Notes under the pieces: generated by a model | Told to the model about the DNA's origin: nothing | Databases searched by the model: none | The model's input: only the letters and a program-made list of their open reading frames with translations | Assembly: GCF_018141445.1 (NCBI RefSeq) | Contig: NZ_CP058649.1 | Coordinates: forward strand, 2,747,001-2,811,000 | From: Vallitalea pronyensis | GTDB lineage: Bacteria > Bacillota > Clostridia > Lachnospirales > Vallitaleaceae | Direction: 5' to 3' | Length of the DNA: 64,000 bases | Shown: piece after piece, positions 28,245-36,648 of the stretch | Numbering within the stretch: position 1 is the stretch's first letter | Layout of the letters: every line of letters begins with the position of its first letter | Program-made: the position numbers and the translations under genes

Positions 28245-28312
28245 TTGTTTTGTAATAAATCTTTGGATTTTATCTTGAAAACAGCGAATTCTTGATTATG
28301 ACAGTCTAATTA

Positions 28313-28341
28313 TCATATACCTAATGGTCTATGAATAAAAT
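28313..28341 (+). promoter_or_regulatory. Possible sigma-E-like promoter of the subtilase
   Basis: TCATATA (28313-28319), a 14-bp spacer and AATAAAAT (28334-28341) resemble the sigma-E pattern, with A for C at the first -10 base. An overlapping TATAAT (28341-28346) could be a vegetative -10 instead. Confidence 0.3.
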
Positions 28342-28369
28342 ATAATAGTTCAGAAGAAGCAGGTGAATC

Positions 28370-29671
28370 ATGAAGAATAAATGGATGTTTCTTTTACCCT
28401 TTTTATTAAAAAAGAATTTGACATGGGATGGTGAGTGTCCTACACATAAAGCTGATATTCATAACACTGAGGGGAGAAATCGTGATGCTAACATGAATGA
28501 TAAGAAAAATGTTAACGTAAATGATAAGAAAAAAAATGGGAATAAAAAGGTTCAAGTGATTGTTAATTGCAGTGAAGAAAAGGGCTATGAAAGTGCACTA
28601 AAAAAAATTGGTCATGTGAAATACCACTTACCCATGATCAATGCCTACGTTGTAGAATTACCTGAGAATTATGTGGGACAGTTAACAGGTATAGAAGGTG
28701 TGCAAAAAGTTGAACATGATGCGCTCATTACGGCACAGATGGATGTTGCAAGAGAAACCATTAACAGTTCGTGGGCAGATGATAGAGGCGTAACGGGACA
28801 TGGCATTGGTATTGCTATACTCGATACAGGCGTATATCCTCATAAAGACCTTGTCACTAAGCGGAATAAAATTATTGCATTTAAAGACTTTGTAAGCAAT
28901 ATAAGGTATCCCTATGATGATAATGGACATGGGACCCATGTAGCGGGTATTATTGCTGGTGATGGTGAAGAAAGCAATGGCAAGTACAAAGGTATTGCTA
29001 TGGATAGTAATATAATCGGTGTGAAGGTATTAAACAATGAAGGCTCAGGAAATATATCGGATGTTTTAGCAGGGATACAATGGGTTCTTGACCAAAAGAA
29101 ACGTTTTAACATTAAGATACTTAATTTGTCAGTTGGGATGAAAGACGTAGAGGGTGAAAAGTCTGCTTTGGTAAGAGGTGTGAATGCTGCATGGGATAAT
29201 GGTTTGATTGTAGTAGCCGCTGCTGGCAATAATGGACCTGATAGTTGTACCATTACCACACCAGGTATTAGTCGTAAAGTCATCACAGTTGGTTCCTCTG
29301 ACGATGGGGAAACCGTTAAGATTATGGAAGATTTGATATCTGATTATTCGGGTAGAGGACCTACAAAAGAGTGCATTAAAAAACCCGATGTGGTAGCTCC
29401 CGGTGCTAATATTATTGCATGCAGCACAGACAAGGCCTATAAGCCTACCGATAAGTATTATCCAGGTAAGAAAGTAGGTTATACCAAGAAGAGCGGAACA
29501 TCCATGGCAACCCCTATGGTAAGTGGTTGTATTGCATTATTATTGAGCAGACATCCCAACCTAACAGGAAAAGATGTTAAACTGAAATTAAAAGATTCTA
29601 CACATGATTTAGGATTCTCTCAGGCTCATCAGGGCTGGGGACTTATTGATGTGAAAAAATTATTAGAGTAG
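28370..29671 (+). CDS. Subtilisin-like serine protease (S8), intracellular AprX-like
   Basis: The 433-residue protein has a complete catalytic triad: Asp in AILDTGVYPH, His in NGHGTHVAGII and Ser in KKSGTSMATPMVSG, with the oxyanion Asn in AAAGNNGPDS. An I9-like propeptide domain (KVQVIVNCSEEKGYESALKK to about residue 120) precedes it. There is no standard signal peptide. The N-terminus reads MKNKWMFLLPFLLKKN, a short hydrophobic strip like those of its small neighbours, followed by an Asn/Asp/Lys-rich stretch containing a near repeat (MNDKKN, VNDKKK). Its position among the small hydrophobic proteins suggests it may process them, which is inference. Confidence 0.85.
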   Translation: MKNKWMFLLPFLLKKNLTWDGECPTHKADIHNTEGRNRDANMNDKKNVNVNDKKKNGNKKVQVIVNCSEEKGYESALKKIGHVKYHLPMINAYVVELPENYVGQLTGIEGVQKVEHDALITAQMDVARETINSSWADDRGVTGHGIGIAILDTGVYPHKDLVTKRNKIIAFKDFVSNIRYPYDDNGHGTHVAGIIAGDGEESNGKYKGIAMDSNIIGVKVLNNEGSGNISDVLAGIQWVLDQKKRFNIKILNLSVGMKDVEGEKSALVRGVNAAWDNGLIVVAAAGNNGPDSCTITTPGISRKVITVGSSDDGETVKIMEDLISDYSGRGPTKECIKKPDVVAPGANIIACSTDKAYKPTDKYYPGKKVGYTKKSGTSMATPMVSGCIALLLSRHPNLTGKDVKLKLKDSTHDLGFSQAHQGWGLIDVKKLLE

Positions 29672-29725
29672 ATAACACATCTGAACCATGATTGTATCAT
29701 GAGTAATGAAAAGGTATGGGTTTAT

Positions 29726-29761
29726 ATAGTATAAGGGAATGATGACATTCCCCTATACTAT
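29726..29761 (+). terminator. Hairpin after the subtilase gene
   Basis: A 16-bp stem with one mismatch (29726-29741 with 29746-29761) around a 4-nt loop, but only a short T run follows. Confidence 0.55.
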
Positions 29762-29818
29762 TTCCACTCGGTATCTTCATACCTTTTGTATGCATTTCAT
29801 GGATGTTTATGATGAGAC

Positions 29819-29850
29819 AAAAAAAGTCCCAAAGGCTGGACCTTTAGGAC
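29819..29850 (-). terminator. Terminator of the 29887 small gene
   Basis: On the minus strand GTCCTAAAGG pairs with CCTTTGGGAC around a 5-nt loop and is followed by seven T residues. A strong terminator here supports real transcription of the 52-residue gene just upstream of it on this strand. Confidence 0.85.
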
Positions 29851-29886
29851 AAGTTCTATTTTTCTATGAACGGGGACAAATAGGGA

Positions 29887-30045
29887 TTAGTAGTTACCGC
29901 CCATTCCGCCATACATCATCATGAAAATTAACAAGAAGAAGAATAATCCATTTTCAGCGAAAGCTCCCTTACCACAGCCACCGCCATCATTAAACATTAA
30001 CAAAAAGAAAAATAGGAAAAACAAATTATTAGAATTACCTTGCAT
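29887..30045 (-). CDS. 52-residue Gly-rich hydrophobic protein
   Basis: Translation of the minus strand from the ATG at 30043-30045 gives a product beginning MQGNSNNLFFLFFFLLMF. A Gly-rich linker (NDGGGCGKGAFAENG), a second strip (LFFFLLIFMMM) and the ending YGGMGGNY follow. An excellent ribosome site AAAGGAGG lies 6 nt upstream, and a strong terminator lies 37 nt downstream. The arrangement mirrors the 66-residue product at 27986-28186, including the x-Asn-Gly before the second strip and Gly-Gly after it. It is too short for most gene finders and its function is unknown. Confidence 0.68.
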   Translation of the reverse strand: MQGNSNNLFFLFFFLLMFNDGGGCGKGAFAENGLFFFLLIFMMMYGGMGGNY

Positions 30046-30314
30046 AGTTGGCCTCCTTTCAGAATTAAACTGTAAATACGTTACGCTAGGACATTACATA
30101 TAGACTTGATACCGTTTCGCACCACATGTTGCTGTGCCTAATGGGATATGCTAGCATGCAGTGCGTCAATCAAGTGCTTCATGCAATCCCTATATTGGCT
30201 AAGGAAAATAGAAATATTATTTTCCTAAAACACCTTCTATATGGTCTAATGCCACATTCTAAAGGTGTTTTCGTAAGTATAGTATAGTTTATGAGAAAAG
30301 GAGAAAAAGTGTGT
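30046..30314. other. Intergenic region without recognisable gene
   Basis: The 5' side of the 29887 gene and the 3' side of the 30315 gene. A 71-codon minus-strand frame overlaps the end of the latter but has no ribosome site. An AAACACCTT...AAGGTGTTT inverted repeat at about 30227-30271 may terminate the 30315 gene. Confidence 0.35.
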
Positions 30315-30527
30315 TTAATTATTTTCTTGTAAAGGATTAAATATTTCAAGGAACTGATTGAGCAATTCGGTGTCAAAAGAAAATGCGTCGTCATCGACTA
30401 TTAGCATTGCCATGAGAAACAGCAAGAAGAAATCTTGTTCTTGATCGTCTCTATTGGTTTTAGCAGGTTTACTAAAGGGCTCTTTAATATCGGTTAACGC
30501 AAAATGTCGTTGTGGATTCACAATCAC
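30315..30527 (-). CDS. Small acidic protein with one hydrophobic strip
   Basis: The 70-residue product has a polar N-terminal half (SKPAKTNRDDQEQD), one hydrophobic strip FFLLFLMAMLIV flanked by acidic residues on both sides (QEQD and DDDAFSFD), and a final helix LLNQFLEIFNPL. The start is GTG at 30527, with AAAGG about 11 nt upstream. An alternative GTG lies at 30521. A good sigma-E-type promoter lies upstream. It is grouped with the other strip-bearing small proteins. Function unknown. Confidence 0.5.
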   Translation of the reverse strand: MIVNPQRHFALTDIKEPFSKPAKTNRDDQEQDFFLLFLMAMLIVDDDAFSFDTELLNQFLEIFNPLQENN

Positions 30528-30571
30528 CTTAGCTCACGCCTTTCAAACAAGTTCGAATTATTTCTCTATGA

Positions 30572-30601
30572 TAAAGTATGATAGAAATAAGTGTAATATG
30601 C
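30572..30601 (-). promoter_or_regulatory. Sigma-E-type promoter
   Basis: On the minus strand GCATATT (30595-30601), a 14-bp spacer and CATACTTT (30573-30580) fit the mother-cell sigma-E pattern (KMATATT, 14-15 bp, CATACANT) with one deviating base in the -10. It lies 45 nt upstream of the 30315-30527 gene. Confidence 0.5.
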
Positions 30602-30659
30602 CTTGTTAGGGGATAAAACTTCTTCTCATAATGTCAACAAACCTTTTAGATATAGGCTA

Positions 30660-30694
30660 TTGACAAGCATAGTATAATCGTATACAATTATACT
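30660..30694 (+). promoter_or_regulatory. Aconitase promoter with palindromic operator
   Basis: TTGACA (30660-30665), a 17-bp spacer and TACAAT (30683-30688) form a strong promoter. A 24-bp near-perfect palindrome at 30671-30694, with arms AGTATAAT and ATTATACT around a GTATAC core, covers the spacer and -10. The core resembles sites bound by FCD-type GntR regulators, and such a regulator is encoded at 34142. Confidence 0.65.
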
Positions 30695-30819
30695 ATTATT
30701 GAATATATATAAAATGTGATGCATATATATGGTTGATGTACAATGTGACTTTTAAATAGTACAGCAGTAATAAGCTAAACCATTATTATCACAATTATAT
30801 AGATAGGAGGATGTACACA

Positions 30820-32739
30820 TTGGGCTACAATTTGACATGGAAAATAATTAAAGAACATTTGGTTGAAGGTGACATGATTCCGGGTGCTGAAATCGGCATA
30901 CGAATAGATCAGACGTTAACACAAGATTCAACAGGAACAATGGCTTATTTGCAATTAGAAGCCATGGAAATTGATCGGGTTAAAACCAAAAAATCAGTGG
31001 CATATATTGATCATAACATGCTGCAGCAAGGTTTTGAAAATGCAGACGATCATAAGTACATACAAACAGTTGCTCACAAACATGGTGTTTATTTTTCTAG
31101 ACCAGGAAATGGCATCTGTCATCAAGTGCATCTAGAGCGATTTGGTGTACCTGGCGAAACACTCTTAGGGTCAGATAGCCATACCCCAACAGGTGGTGGC
31201 ATCGGTATGCTGGCTATAGGGGCAGGTGGATTAGATGTTGCAGTAGCCATGGGAGGCGGTACCTATTACATTACCATGCCTAAGGTGGTTAACGTTAAGT
31301 TAACAGGGAAGCTTAGACCTTTTGTAACGGCTAAAGACATTATATTAGAAGTATTAAGGGTCATGTCTGTTAAAGGCGGCGTTGGAAAAGTGATTGAATA
31401 TACGGGTGAAGGGGTAGCGACACTCAGTGTACCAGAAAGAGCAACCATTACAAACATGGGGGCTGAACTTGGAGCGACAACCTCCGTATTCCAAAGTGAT
31501 GATGTGACAAAAGCTTTCTTAGAAGCTCAAGACCGTGTAGACCAATGGCAACCGCTACAAGCAGATGAGGATGCTGCATACGATGAGTCCATTGAAATTG
31601 ATTTGAGTCAGTTAGAACCCCTTGTGGCGCAGCCACATAGCCCAGATAATGTTGAGAAGGTATCCAATGTTAAAGACTTAAAGGTTCATCAAGTTTGTAT
31701 TGGAAGTTGTACCAATAGTTCTTACTTAGATATGATGAAAGTTGCTAAGATTTTAAAAGGTAATGTGGTACATCCGGATGTAAGTCTTGTGATAGCACCC
31801 GGTTCAAAACAAGTGCTAAACATGCTGGCAGCCAATGGTGCATTAGCAGATATGATTGCAGCAGGAGCTAGAATTCTAGAGTCCGGATGTGGACCATGTA
31901 TTGGCATGGGTCAGGCACCTGCAACAGATGCTGTAACCCTCAGAACATTTAATCGAAACTTTAAAGGACGTTGTGGGACGGGTTCAGCAGGTGCATACCT
32001 GTTAAGTCCAGAAACAGCAGCTGTAAGTGCTTTAACAGGTAAGCTAACGAATCCAATGACATGTGAAGCAGATATTGATGTGGTGATGCCTGAGAAATTC
32101 TTCATTAACGACAACATGGTTGTGGCACCAGCAGAAGATGGTAGTCAAGTGGAGGTAGTAAAAGGTCCTAACATTAAACCTTTCCCACTTAATGAAGCTT
32201 TACAAGATCATGTAGCCGGCAAGGTATTGATTGTGGTGGAAGATAACATCACAACGGACCATATTATGCCTTCCAATGCAAAGTTATTACCCTTTAGATC
32301 CAACATTCCACATCTAGCTAATTTCTGTTTGACACCTTGTGATGAAGATTTTCCATCACGAGCTAAAGAAAATAAAGGTGGGTTTATTCTTGGCGGGGAT
32401 AACTATGGTCAAGGGTCAAGCCGTGAGCATGCTGCCTTAGTACCATTATATTTAGGCGTAAAAGCTGTACTTACAAAAAGTTTTGCAAGGATACATAAGG
32501 CCAATCTAGTCAATTCAGGGATTCTGCCTCTTACTTTTGAGAACAGCGGTGATTATGACCATATAAGCCTGGATGATGAATTAGTAATGGATCATCTTTT
32601 GGAACAAGTAAAAACGGGAAAAGTTAAAGTGTTGAACAAAACCAAAGATGTGACCTATGATATGTCAATTGATTTATCGGATAAAGAATTAAAGATCATC
32701 CTTGAAGGTGGAAAAATTAACTTCATAAAAAATGCTTAA
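30820..32739 (+). CDS. acn: Aconitate hydratase
   Basis: This [4Fe-4S] enzyme isomerises citrate to isocitrate. From TTG at 30820 it has 639 residues. The iron-sulfur ligands are in CIGSCTNSS and SGCGPCIG, with GSDSHTPTGGG, and the swivel domain carries YGQGSSREHAAL. The TTG start (MGYNLTWKII after formyl-Met) matches the family N-terminus and has AGGAGG 10 nt upstream; the ATG at 30811 is too close to that site. It is followed by icd after 63 nt, so the pair converts citrate to 2-oxoglutarate, probably for glutamate synthesis. No citrate synthase gene is in the window. Confidence 0.94.
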   Translation: MGYNLTWKIIKEHLVEGDMIPGAEIGIRIDQTLTQDSTGTMAYLQLEAMEIDRVKTKKSVAYIDHNMLQQGFENADDHKYIQTVAHKHGVYFSRPGNGICHQVHLERFGVPGETLLGSDSHTPTGGGIGMLAIGAGGLDVAVAMGGGTYYITMPKVVNVKLTGKLRPFVTAKDIILEVLRVMSVKGGVGKVIEYTGEGVATLSVPERATITNMGAELGATTSVFQSDDVTKAFLEAQDRVDQWQPLQADEDAAYDESIEIDLSQLEPLVAQPHSPDNVEKVSNVKDLKVHQVCIGSCTNSSYLDMMKVAKILKGNVVHPDVSLVIAPGSKQVLNMLAANGALADMIAAGARILESGCGPCIGMGQAPATDAVTLRTFNRNFKGRCGTGSAGAYLLSPETAAVSALTGKLTNPMTCEADIDVVMPEKFFINDNMVVAPAEDGSQVEVVKGPNIKPFPLNEALQDHVAGKVLIVVEDNITTDHIMPSNAKLLPFRSNIPHLANFCLTPCDEDFPSRAKENKGGFILGGDNYGQGSSREHAALVPLYLGVKAVLTKSFARIHKANLVNSGILPLTFENSGDYDHISLDDELVMDHLLEQVKTGKVKVLNKTKDVTYDMSIDLSDKELKIILEGGKINFIKNA

Positions 32740-32802
32740 TAAACGGAGTCACAAGGATAAATAAAAGCACAATAGAATAAATGATAGAAAGGAATAGATA
32801 AC

Positions 32803-33945
32803 ATGGATTATATAAGTAGATTTGAAGCGCTTCTACAAGAACAAAAAGAACGTGTGAAAAAGATGAAGGAGCAAGGGGATTTCGTTAAGTATGATGAACT
32901 GGATACAATCATTATCGGTGTTGTTGGAGGCGATGGTATTGGTCCAGCAATTACCAATCAGGCTCAGCGTATACTAGCGTATCTCTTATCGGATGAAGTC
33001 AACAAAGGTAAAGTGACGTTCAAAGTCATAGATGGATTAACCATAGAAAACCGTGCAGAAGCAGGTAAAGCCATTCCTGATGATGTCCTTGAAGAATTAA
33101 AAGCCTGTCACGTTATCTTAAAAGGACCTACCACAACACCAAGAAAAGGTGATCAATGGCCAAACATTGAAAGTGCTAATGTAGCTATGCGTAAAGAACT
33201 TGATTTGTTTGCTAACGTAAGACCTGTTAAAGTGCCAGAACAAGGGATTGATTGGACCTTTTTCCGTGAAAATACGGAAGGTGCCTACGTATTAGGCAGC
33301 CAAGGTATGAACATCGATGACGATATTGCTATTGATTTTAAAGTTATTACAACAGGTGGTGCAGAGCGTATTGCAAGAGCCGCTTTTGAATTTGCTAAGA
33401 ACAATGGTAAGAAAAAAGTAACCGTTGTAACAAAAGCCAACGTGGTAAAAACAACGGATGGGAAATTCTTAGAGGTTTGTAAAGCTGTTGGAGAAGAATA
33501 CGAAGGTATTGAAGTAGACGACTGGTACATTGATATCATGACAGCGAAATTAGTGGATGAAAAACGTCGAACAGGATTTGAAGTCATGGTATTACCTAAC
33601 CTTTATGGGGATATTTTAACAGATGAAGCAGCAGAGTTCCAAGGTGGTGTAGGCACAGCAGGTAGCGCTAATATTGGTAAACAATATGCTATGTTTGAAG
33701 CTATCCACGGCTCAGCACCAAGAATGGTGGATGAAGGACGGGATATCTATGCAGACCCATCCAGTATCATTCGTGCAGGCGGTATGTTACTTAACCATAT
33801 AGGGTATGGTAAGAAAGCAGATCAATTGTTCAAAGCCCTTGAAATCTGTGCTGCGGAGAAGAAATATGTACTTACAGGAAGAGACACAGGAGCAACCAGT
33901 GAAGAATATGCAAATTATTTGATGAAAACAATTGAAAAATTGTAG
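32803..33945 (+). CDS. icd: Isocitrate dehydrogenase
   Basis: A 380-residue member of the isocitrate/isopropylmalate dehydrogenase family. GVVGGDGIGPAIT, ESANVAMRKELDLFANVRPV, FRENTEGAY, LYGDILTDEAAEFQGG and EAIHGSAPR are the substrate- and metal-binding blocks. The position directly after aconitase supports isocitrate as substrate rather than isopropylmalate. Cofactor preference (NAD or NADP) cannot be decided by eye. The ATG is preceded by GAAAGGAA. Confidence 0.9.
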   Translation: MDYISRFEALLQEQKERVKKMKEQGDFVKYDELDTIIIGVVGGDGIGPAITNQAQRILAYLLSDEVNKGKVTFKVIDGLTIENRAEAGKAIPDDVLEELKACHVILKGPTTTPRKGDQWPNIESANVAMRKELDLFANVRPVKVPEQGIDWTFFRENTEGAYVLGSQGMNIDDDIAIDFKVITTGGAERIARAAFEFAKNNGKKKVTVVTKANVVKTTDGKFLEVCKAVGEEYEGIEVDDWYIDIMTAKLVDEKRRTGFEVMVLPNLYGDILTDEAAEFQGGVGTAGSANIGKQYAMFEAIHGSAPRMVDEGRDIYADPSSIIRAGGMLLNHIGYGKKADQLFKALEICAAEKKYVLTGRDTGATSEEYANYLMKTIEKL

Positions 33946-34029
33946 AGAAAATGTATAATATATATGTTACAAAAAAACATACCCATTTCCTGTAAAATTA
34001 CATATGTTATACAAAAGATTGTTAATATT

Positions 34030-34057
34030 TTGCTTTACAACAATGTAAAATTATAAT
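34030..34057 (+). promoter_or_regulatory. Promoter of the FCD-type GntR gene
   Basis: TTGCTT (34030-34035), a 16-bp spacer and TATAAT (34052-34057). The arms TTTACA (34034-34039) and TGTAAA (34044-34049) form an inverted repeat inside the promoter, a possible autoregulatory site. Confidence 0.55.
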
Positions 34058-34141
34058 ATATTAAAAGGGAACAGTGTAATATATATAGCATGCACATTAT
34101 AAATGACATGTGTATCCTATAGATTAAGAGGAGGCACATCT

Positions 34142-34837
34142 GTGAGCGAGTATAACCTTCAAGAGGAAGTAACGGATAAATACTCATTACGAGGTAGGGT
34201 TTTTAATAAGATACGTGAAGATATTTTAAAAGGTCGCTACAAGCATAATGAACCTTTAAAAGAAACACAGATTTCCAGAGAATTAGGCGTTAGCCGTACA
34301 CCTGTTAGAGAAGCTATTCGACAGTTAGAACTTGAAGGTTTAGTAACCATCATCCCTAACAAGGGAGCTGTTGTAGCAGGAATTGATGCGAAAGATATAC
34401 AGGATATATATGAAATTAGGTCTTTGATAGAAGGGCTGTCTGCAAAATGGGCTACCTGTAATATTAATGAAGAACAATTAGAATTATTAGAGGAGATTGT
34501 TTATCTATCGGAATTTCATTATAAAAAAGGTCATATTGATCAATTGTACGAGTTAGATACCAAATTCCACGAAGTGTTATACCAAGCTTCTAGGAGCAAA
34601 ATACTAAGGCATGTCTTATCGGATTTTCATCACTATGTACAACGGATACGTCGAGCATCTATTTCATCAGATGAAAGAGCTAAGAAGTCCGTTGAAGAGC
34701 ATAAGGCCATTGTCGAAGCCATTAAGCTTCGTGATGAGAAGCGTGTAGAGGAATTAACCAATCTGCATGTAAAAAATACCCTTAAGAATGTATTGGATCA
34801 TAAATTAATGGATATTATTGATGATAGAAAAAACTAA
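34142..34837 (+). CDS. GntR-family regulator, FadR/FCD subfamily
   Basis: The 231-residue product has an N-terminal winged helix (LRGRVFNKIREDILKGRYKH, then SRELGVSRTPVREAIRQLEL) and a helical FCD domain. The metal-ligand-type residues appear in DTKFHEVLY and VEEHKAIVEAI. FCD domains bind small carboxylates such as citrate or fatty-acid derivatives. Placed after acn-icd, it is a good candidate for their regulator. GTG at 34142 is chosen because AGAGGAGG precedes it; an upstream ATG at 34103 has no site. Confidence 0.9.
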   Translation: MSEYNLQEEVTDKYSLRGRVFNKIREDILKGRYKHNEPLKETQISRELGVSRTPVREAIRQLELEGLVTIIPNKGAVVAGIDAKDIQDIYEIRSLIEGLSAKWATCNINEEQLELLEEIVYLSEFHYKKGHIDQLYELDTKFHEVLYQASRSKILRHVLSDFHHYVQRIRRASISSDERAKKSVEEHKAIVEAIKLRDEKRVEELTNLHVKNTLKNVLDHKLMDIIDDRKN

Positions 34838-34860
34838 GTCCCTAGGGGCTTAGTTTTTTT
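34831..34860 (+). terminator. Terminator overlapping the end of the GntR gene
   Basis: ACTAAGTCCC and GGGGCTTAGT pair around the stop codon with one mismatch, followed by seven T residues. Confidence 0.85.
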
Positions 34861-34960
34861 GAGGAGAAAGCCATATGCCTCCTATTGCTTTTTAATGGTT
34901 CAGATGATAGAATTGGTGTTGTTAATATACGTGATAAATGGTCTGAAAGTAGGGATACAA

Positions 34961-35644
34961 GTGGAAATAGAGATTGTTTTTCTTGAAAAGATGGATTATG
35001 CAAAGGTGCTGCACATGCAAGAAAAGATACGTGAAGATGTCATGGAAGAACGGAGACAAAACACCCTATTATTGGTGGAGCATCCTCCTGTCTATACAAT
35101 AGGCAGAAATGGTAATGAAGCCAATATTCTTTTACCTTCAGAAAAATTAATGGAAAAGGGTATCGATGTACACCCCATTAAAAGAGGCGGCGATGTGACT
35201 TACCACGGACCGGGGCAAATTGTCGGGTACCCTATTGTTCATCTAAGAAACCTGAGAAAAGGTGTAAAAGATTATGTCTACGGTCTTCAAGACTTATTTA
35301 TTCAATTGCTAAGGGATAGTTATGGTATAACTGCTCATAAAGATATAGGTAAGTACACAGGTGTCTGGGTTCATGATAAAAAAATAACAGCAATAGGTAT
35401 TGAAATTAAAAGATGGGTTACCATGCATGGCTTTGCATTCAATGTGAATACAGACCTTAACTATTTTAAACATATTATTCCTTGTGGGATTCATGATAAG
35501 GCGGTAACATCACTCCATGCCTTAACAGGTGAAAAACAAAATATGGAACACCTGTTTAAACAAGTAGCTGCATATTTTTGTGAGGTATTTCAAGTAACAC
35601 CAATATATGGAGATTATAAAGAATGGGGAATGGATAACAGATGA
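34961..35644 (+). CDS. lipB: Octanoyltransferase LipB
   Basis: LipB transfers octanoate from acyl carrier protein to lipoyl domains. The 228-residue product has HPPVYTIGR, the [17 protein letters not shown] block, the active-site Lys in [10 protein letters not shown] and the Cys in IIPCGI. The start is GTG at 34961, with TAGGGAT upstream, and this gives the usual family length. The longer frame from 34859 adds residues alien to the family and starts inside the previous terminator. The stop overlaps the lipA start in ATGA. Confidence 0.9.
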   Translation: MEIEIVFLEKMDYAKVLHMQEKIREDVMEERRQNTLLLVEHPPVYTIGRNGNEANILLPSEKLMEKGIDVHPIKRGGDVTYHGPGQIVGYPIVHLRNLRKGVKDYVYGLQDLFIQLLRDSYGITAHKDIGKYTGVWVHDKKITAIGIEIKRWVTMHGFAFNVNTDLNYFKHIIPCGIHDKAVTSLHALTGEKQNMEHLFKQVAAYFCEVFQVTPIYGDYKEWGMDNR

Positions 35645-36498
35645 AAAGAAAGCCCGAATGGATTAGAGCAAAATTATATTCAGCACATGAAGGTATGGAA
35701 GTGGAAAAACTTCTTAAAAAGTTAAATCTTAATACCGTATGTACCGAGGCAAAATGTCCCAACATTGGTGAGTGTTATAATAGAAAAACGGCTACGTTTA
35801 TGATACTTGGACAAGTGTGTACCCGTAATTGCCGATTTTGCAATGTCACCAAAGGTGAGACACAACCTGTAGATACTTCTGAACCTGAAAACATAGCAAA
35901 AGCAGTTCAAAAACTGGGGTTAAGACACGTTGTGATTACATCTGTTACACGAGATGATTTATGGGATAATGGATCGTCTCATTTTGCAAATGTGATTACA
36001 CACATTAAAGCATATAACAAAGATACCATTGTGGAAGTACTGATACCGGATTTTAAAGGGAATGTGGATGATTTGAAAAGGGTTATAGCTGCTAAGCCGG
36101 ATATTATTAATCATAACATAGAAACGGTTCCACGGTTGTATGCTGCTGTTCGGCCCATGGCAGCATATAAACGATCTCTTCAACTTATTGACCATATTAA
36201 GACATATGCCAATGGTATTTTAAGTAAGTCAGGGATGATGGTTGGCCTTTCTGAAAAGGAAGAAGAAGTGTTGCAAGTCATGGATGATTTACGCTCAGTT
36301 AATTGTGATATGATGACCATTGGACAGTATTTAGCACCATCACTCAAACATTACCCAGTCCATGAGTATATTGAACCAGTAGTATTTGAAAAATATAAAA
36401 ACATAGGTCTTGAAAAGGGCTTCAAATATGTAGCTTCAGGCCCCTTGGTAAGAAGTTCATACTTTGCTGATCAAGCATTTGATCACATAATACGATAA
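35641..36498 (+). CDS. lipA: Lipoyl synthase LipA
   Basis: This radical-SAM enzyme inserts sulfur into octanoyl-lipoyl domains. The 285-residue product has the auxiliary cluster motif [12 protein letters not shown], the radical-[11 protein letters not shown] and the C-terminal RSSY that ligates the auxiliary cluster. The usual RDDLxDGG reads RDDLWDNG here. It is translationally coupled to lipB. The lipoylated target complexes (PDH, OGDH or GCS) are not in the window. Confidence 0.95.
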   Translation: MKRKPEWIRAKLYSAHEGMEVEKLLKKLNLNTVCTEAKCPNIGECYNRKTATFMILGQVCTRNCRFCNVTKGETQPVDTSEPENIAKAVQKLGLRHVVITSVTRDDLWDNGSSHFANVITHIKAYNKDTIVEVLIPDFKGNVDDLKRVIAAKPDIINHNIETVPRLYAAVRPMAAYKRSLQLIDHIKTYANGILSKSGMMVGLSEKEEEVLQVMDDLRSVNCDMMTIGQYLAPSLKHYPVHEYIEPVVFEKYKNIGLEKGFKYVASGPLVRSSYFADQAFDHIIR

Positions 36499-36564
36499 CC
36501 GGGTTTATTCAATACGCATGACTTGGTAAGCCATGAAGTCCCATGGTGTTATAGCAAAATAAAA

Positions 36565-36604
36565 GCCACATCTATACATGACCCATAGGATGTACAGATG
36601 TGAC
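36565..36604. terminator. Hairpin between convergent lipA and SIS genes
   Basis: A 15-bp stem with two G-U pairs (36565-36579 with 36590-36604). On the minus strand it is followed by TTTTATTTT, so it should end the SIS transcript and possibly lipA as well. Confidence 0.75.
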
Positions 36605-36648
36605 TTTCATAGGCTTCTCAGGAGCATATGGGCTAAATAAAAGATGTA

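Noticed and set aside
29739..30103. Two plus-strand frames over the subtilase downstream region
   Set aside because: They lack ribosome sites and are antisense shadows of the better supported 29887-30045 minus-strand gene and its terminator.
30179..30394. 71-codon minus-strand frame overlapping the 30315 gene
   Set aside because: No ribosome site, and it overlaps a better supported gene and a possible terminator repeat.
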